From NCBI GenBank assembly GCA_025201705.1, contig MU617118.1, positions 1-22,720 of the forward strand: 22,720 nt of DNA. The letters run 5' to 3'. The translations under genes were made by a program, and so were the position numbers. Source of the DNA: Dissophora ornata. Its lineage: Eukaryota > Mortierellomycota > Mortierellomycetes > Mortierellales > Mortierellaceae. Positions within the stretch are counted from its first letter, which is position 1. Each line of letters starts with the position of its first letter. The notes beneath the pieces were generated by a model. That model was given only the letters and a program-made list of their open reading frames with translations. It had not been told where the DNA came from and did no database searches. Below are positions 20,142-22,720 of the stretch, in pieces.

Positions 20142-20149
20142 TTTATATA
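20142..20149 (-). promoter_or_regulatory. TATA box of the secreted cysteine-rich gene
   Basis: Minus-strand TATATAAA in CATTATATAAATTCGCTC, 112 bases before the ATG. The C/T-rich leader that follows (CTCTCTCTCTAC) is typical of fungal transcription start regions. Confidence 0.5.
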
Positions 20150-20646
20150 ATGACAAGATGCATGGAAGAATGCTCGCATATACGCGGTGAATCAGAACAT
20201 TGACAATTAAAATGAATGCATGCTCCTTCGCCAGTGGATCGCGTAGAGTAGTTAAAAATCACCGGATTACATATCCCGATGATTGATAAGAGAACGTCTT
20301 GGACATTTTGCCGCTCTCAATTCAGGATTGGATGGCAAGAGGGATAAAGAAAAACCGTGTGGAAGAAAAGAATCGAAAGTTCGGAATAGGGTATCGGATT
20401 GCATCCGATTGCGTAAAATTTTCTAACATGCATGGGGTGGCGTGCTGTTGAAAAAGTGGCCCGGGCGCTCATGCATGCACAGACATGGAGTGGAAACCTT
20501 CACACGTTGCTGTTATTGCTGCTCTCTTAAGTCCTGTAAATAAGTCCTGTAAATAAAAAAAAGATAGAGTATCGTAAACGGCGTAGCAAACCTCGAGCTC
20601 TGCACCAGCACCATGAAGCTGTCCCCCGATGACCGTAACGCGGTGG
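20150..20646. other. Intergenic stretch with a short tandem repeat
   Basis: No supported gene. TAAGTCCTGTAAA is repeated twice in tandem at 20528-20553. A minus-strand frame at 20469-20669 has no recognisable content. Confidence 0.5.
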
Positions 20647-20797
20647 GCGTCAGAAAAGAGAATGCACAAAATGAATACAAAATGAATGCTAGGCCTCGAT
20701 CAGAATAAATAATGGGATGTAGTCTATGGTCAGAATATCTTTCCCTAATTCAATTCTGAGAACATCGAAAATATATTTCCTTCGACTTTCTGACGAG
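20647..20797. mobile_element. Miniature inverted-repeat element (151 bp), candidate
   Basis: Left end GCGTCAGAAAAG and right end CTTTCTGACGAG are inverted. The right end, reverse-complemented, matches the left end of the 21648-21850 element over about 33 bases (CGTCAGAAAGTCGAAGG, then AAATATATTTT). Its own left end matches only over the first ~12 bases. No clear target duplication. Confidence 0.4.
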
Positions 20798-20909
20798 TAG
20801 TCTGGAGGGTAAGCTCAGGGGACCTTGAATTTTTTTTGGGCTTAAAATGTAAAACACCCGTGGGATAATAACACATGTTTATCTTACCGTTGGAAAGCGC
20901 GGGACTACA
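20798..20909. other. Short non-coding spacer
   Basis: A/T-rich sequence between the candidate inverted-repeat element and the HPSHGLGH copy 2 frame. Nothing recognised. Confidence 0.4.
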
Positions 20910-21481
20910 GTGGCCCGAGCCCGAATTATGCCGCAATATATCATTTCTAATGTTGGCCGGGGTTACCGTTTACGAAACCACACCGTAAAAACTGGGGACA
21001 TGTGCAAGTGCATGAAAACAAGACTTTGGCTGTTTACTGAGCGGTGCGCAGTCGCCTGCTCGAAGTGGGTGTGCACAGGGAGTCATCCTTCGCATGGATT
21101 GGGCCATTTTGTTCATTGGAATGGCGCAGTCGTCAAAGATAAAAGGCGTAAGTATCCCTTGAAGGCCACAAGCGATTAGCTGAGACTCTGTAAGATGGAG
21201 TTGGTATTCGGGTTTGATGGTTAAGCGGAGTCATGTCCACTGACGAGGTCTCCAGATAGACTTGGTACAGTCCTGTCCTGGTGGAAGGAACGCGACTCAA
21301 TCAATATTCGTTCGTTTTTGTCGATGTGCAGTCGAACTTTAGGGTGTATCGGCTATGCGCTTTGCAACAGTCATCCGCTTGGGGGGGAGGGGACACCGAC
21401 GAGCACTCAAAAGCCACCTGACTCGCCGCTCGAGATCCGACTTGCTCGCTTGGTGTCTCGAATGGGGGTTGCGAGGGAATG
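20910..21481 (+). CDS. HPSHGLGH-motif hypothetical gene, copy 2, tentative two-exon model
   Basis: Open frame from an ATG at 20910 contains MCKCMKTRLW, RCAVACSKWVC and then SHPSHGLGHFVHWNGAVVKD. A donor GTAAGT at 21148 and acceptor CTCCAG at 21255 bound a 108-base intron. Splicing (phase 1) continues into a frame open to TGA at 21479-21481, about 155 residues in all. Only residues around 45-75 are shared with copy 1 at 15658-15815, so the rest of the model is uncertain. After the acceptor both copies keep ATAGACTTG...TCCTGTCCTG in DNA. No clear signal peptide or promoter. Family not recognised; could be a pseudogene. Confidence 0.3.
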
Positions 21482-21647
21482 AGGATATGACCCCTCATTC
21501 ATCGCCTCGCGATTGATCACTTCCTGAGGCCGGGAGAGCGTGCTTGCTTGGACTTGTTTGTTGCTTGGTTGCCACAGAGTCCGATTCCAAAAAGTTGGCT
21601 TGGATGGGAGAAGAAAGATCCTGTCGATGTACGCCCTGTATTAGAGT
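21482..21647. other. Short intergenic stretch, nothing recognised
   Basis: No coding content or motif seen between the tentative HPSHGLGH frame and the inverted-repeat element. Confidence 0.4.
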
Positions 21648-21850
21648 CCTGCGTCAGAAAAGTCGCAAGGGAATGTATTTTTTGAATTACAAAAATTTGA
21701 ATTGAGCTTCAAGGCTCGTTCGTTCCTACATGGACGCATGCGCCAGAAACCCCTCCACAACAATAAAATGTAAAAAACCAAAAAAGGGATTTATTCAGTT
21801 CCAATTTAAACCCTCCAAAAATAATATTTCTTTGGGACTTTCTGACGAGG
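21648..21850. mobile_element. Miniature inverted-repeat element (203 bp), candidate
   Basis: Left end CCTGCGTCAGAAAAGTCGCA, continuing AGGGAATGTATTTTTTG. The right end in reverse complement is CCTCGTCAGAAAGTCCCAAA, continuing GAAATATTATTTTTGG. These form ~35-base imperfect terminal inverted repeats. The interior has no coding capacity. It lies 158 bases upstream of the TATA box of small-protein copy C. Flanks (ATTAGAGT / ATTCAAGC) do not give a clean target duplication. Confidence 0.55.
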
Positions 21851-22008
21851 ATTCAAGCTACTGATCTAATCTTTGACGCTCTGGCCCAGAGCTCGCATAG
21901 ATAAGACTTCCCACCCTCTCCCTTTTTTTATTTTTTATTTTTCGTGGGTCACAATTCAGCCCATAATTGAACACCCTGCGTTGATTATGAGAGGATTGAT
22001 TTAAAAGA

Positions 22009-22016
22009 TATATAAA
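22009..22016 (+). promoter_or_regulatory. TATA box of small-protein copy C
   Basis: TATATAAA 66 bases upstream of the ATG at 22075, followed by a C/T-rich leader and TCTTTCATCTCTCACC, which is shared with copy A. A well-formed core promoter. Confidence 0.6.
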
Positions 22017-22074
22017 TGAGCTCCATTTCTCTCCACTCTGATGAAGAATCTTTCATCTCTCACCAGCAGTAACA

Positions 22075-22293
22075 ATGAGCAATATGGCTAGCAACCCGAT
22101 TCGCAACGTCTTGTCCAGGGCCTCGTCCACGAACCCATCCACCACCTTGTCGTCCACGAACCCCTCACCGCAGCAAATTCTAGTCGCCATGATGAACAAA
22201 GGTCCCTTCAACCCATCTGCTAGGCAGGCTTCGACTACCGGCCAAGTCTGTGGCCAACCCTCCAATACTAAAGACAAAGCGGAGCCGAGATAG
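22075..22293 (+). CDS. Small-protein family, copy C (72 residues, apparently intact)
   Basis: Longest and best-preserved member. It starts MSNMASNPIRNVLSRASSTN. The internal near-duplicate SSTNPS appears twice, caused by a ~20-base direct repeat (TCGTCCACGAACCC). The core is VAMMNKGPFNPSARQASTTG, then QVCGQPSNTKDKAEPR. It is hydrophilic, S/T/P/N-rich and basic, with no signal peptide or membrane segment, and probably cytosolic or nuclear and disordered. TATA box, leader and a start context of AACAATGAG are in place; ATTAAA at 22431 may be the poly(A) signal. No match recognised. Its relatives sit among transposon relics, so it may be spread by transposition or segmental duplication. Confidence 0.6.
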   Translation: MSNMASNPIRNVLSRASSTNPSTTLSSTNPSPQQILVAMMNKGPFNPSARQASTTGQVCGQPSNTKDKAEPR

Positions 22294-22549
22294 CAATACC
22301 GATCCTTGCAGCTCGGGCATTTGCCGAACCTTGCACCAAAAAAAAAGGAAAGAAAGAAAAAAAAAAAACTCCTCTCGCAATTCTGTTTGTAGAATACCCA
22401 CACTTGCATTGTATGTATTGTAACTGTTCCATTAAATCCCATGACTCAATTGCCTGTTTGCCTGTCAGTGCTGTTTAATGTTGTTCCCTGTCCATCGATT
22501 ACGAACGGGAGCTACGGGGGGGGGTAACGACTGTTACTATTTTTTGCTT
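22294..22549. other. 3' flank of copy C and spacer
   Basis: Contains an A-rich run at 22338-22370 and a possible poly(A) signal ATTAAA at 22431-22436. Just after the stop, AGCAATACCGATCC matches the 3' flanks of copies A and B; similarity then fades. No gene seen. Confidence 0.5.
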
Positions 22550-22662
22550 TCAATAATCCTCTTCTTCTGCCTCTGCCGTGGTTAAGGCAATAACACTGAA
22601 GTTGAGGTTGTCTGGATCCCGCTTCACAAATTCCTGGGCGACCTTGATAGCGTCCTGGATGC
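22550..22662 (-). CDS. C-terminal end of an unidentified protein, cut by the window edge
   Basis: A minus-strand frame of 36 codons ends in TGA (22552-22550). It encodes GIQDAIKVAQEFVKRDPDNL, then NFSVIALTTAEAEEEDY. The amphipathic helix and acidic tail look like a genuine C-terminus, and codon use is similar to the conserved genes. Upstream (rightwards) the sequence becomes an A-run (T-run on the coding strand) with no visible splice acceptor, so the exon start is not resolved. Protein family not recognised. Confidence 0.5.
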
Positions 22663-22674
22663 CAAAAAAAAAAG

Positions 22675-22720
<46 letters not shown>
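22663..22720 (+). repeat. Terminal A-rich run
   Basis: A-run interrupted by a single G. It is low-complexity sequence at the window edge, either an intron polypyrimidine tract on the minus strand or an assembly-end artefact. Confidence 0.8.

Noticed and set aside
22053..22442. Minus-strand frames opposite copy C
   Set aside because: They read through A-runs as Phe runs and lie antisense to the supported small-protein gene.
1..22720. tRNA or rRNA genes, CRISPR arrays, prokaryotic operon signals
   Set aside because: None seen on either strand; the gene structures are eukaryotic.

Overview
The window looks like a contig from a filamentous early-diverging fungus, probably Mortierella-like (inference). 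The protein-coding genes carry short GT-AG introns of about 80 to 185 bases, AATAAA-type poly(A) signals lie close behind stop codons, and the gene set is eukaryotic: a proteasome assembly chaperone, SLX4, a site-2 protease and an ABCC transporter. The first bases are a T-run that serves as an intron 3' end, and the last ~57 bases are almost pure A, so both ends are low-complexity edges.

Left half (1-13.7 kb): a compact block of four conserved genes, for which I reconstructed exon structures. (1) The 3' part of PSMD9/Nas2 on +, cut by the window edge. (2) A 1403-residue SLX4 scaffold of structure-specific endonucleases on -, in three exons, convergent with PSMD9. (3) A 660-residue site-2 protease on -, in six exons, with HEFGH and LDG active-site motifs. 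(4) A 1522-residue ABCC/MRP full transporter on +, in six exons including a 29-base micro-exon, divergent from the protease gene and preceded by a TATA box. All reading phases agree across every junction. The four genes share no obvious pathway.

Right half (13.7-22.7 kb): a gene-poor, repeat-rich region. It holds two copies of a ~1 kb segmental duplication (14.5-15.5 and 16.1-16.9 kb), C-terminal scraps of a Tc1/IS630-like DDE transposase, and a decayed pogo/Fot1-type transposase. It also holds a family of 59-72-residue proteins (three readable copies plus one relic). This family shares a conserved core, has mainly synonymous differences in that core, and keeps its own TATA box. The copy at 22.08 kb looks intact.

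Two further items stand out there. One is an 81-residue secreted cysteine-rich protein gene (minus, ~20.03-19.66 kb) with a TATA box, a spliced signal peptide and a poly(A) signal. The other is a pair of homologous fragments sharing an HPSHGLGH...WNGA motif (15.7 and 21.1 kb). Two small inverted-repeat elements (20.65-20.80 and 21.65-21.85 kb) share ends of the form CGTCAGAAA. A last exon of an unidentified gene enters from the right edge on -.

The best candidates for something undescribed are the small-protein family and the secreted cysteine-rich protein. All family names come from motif recognition; no search was run.
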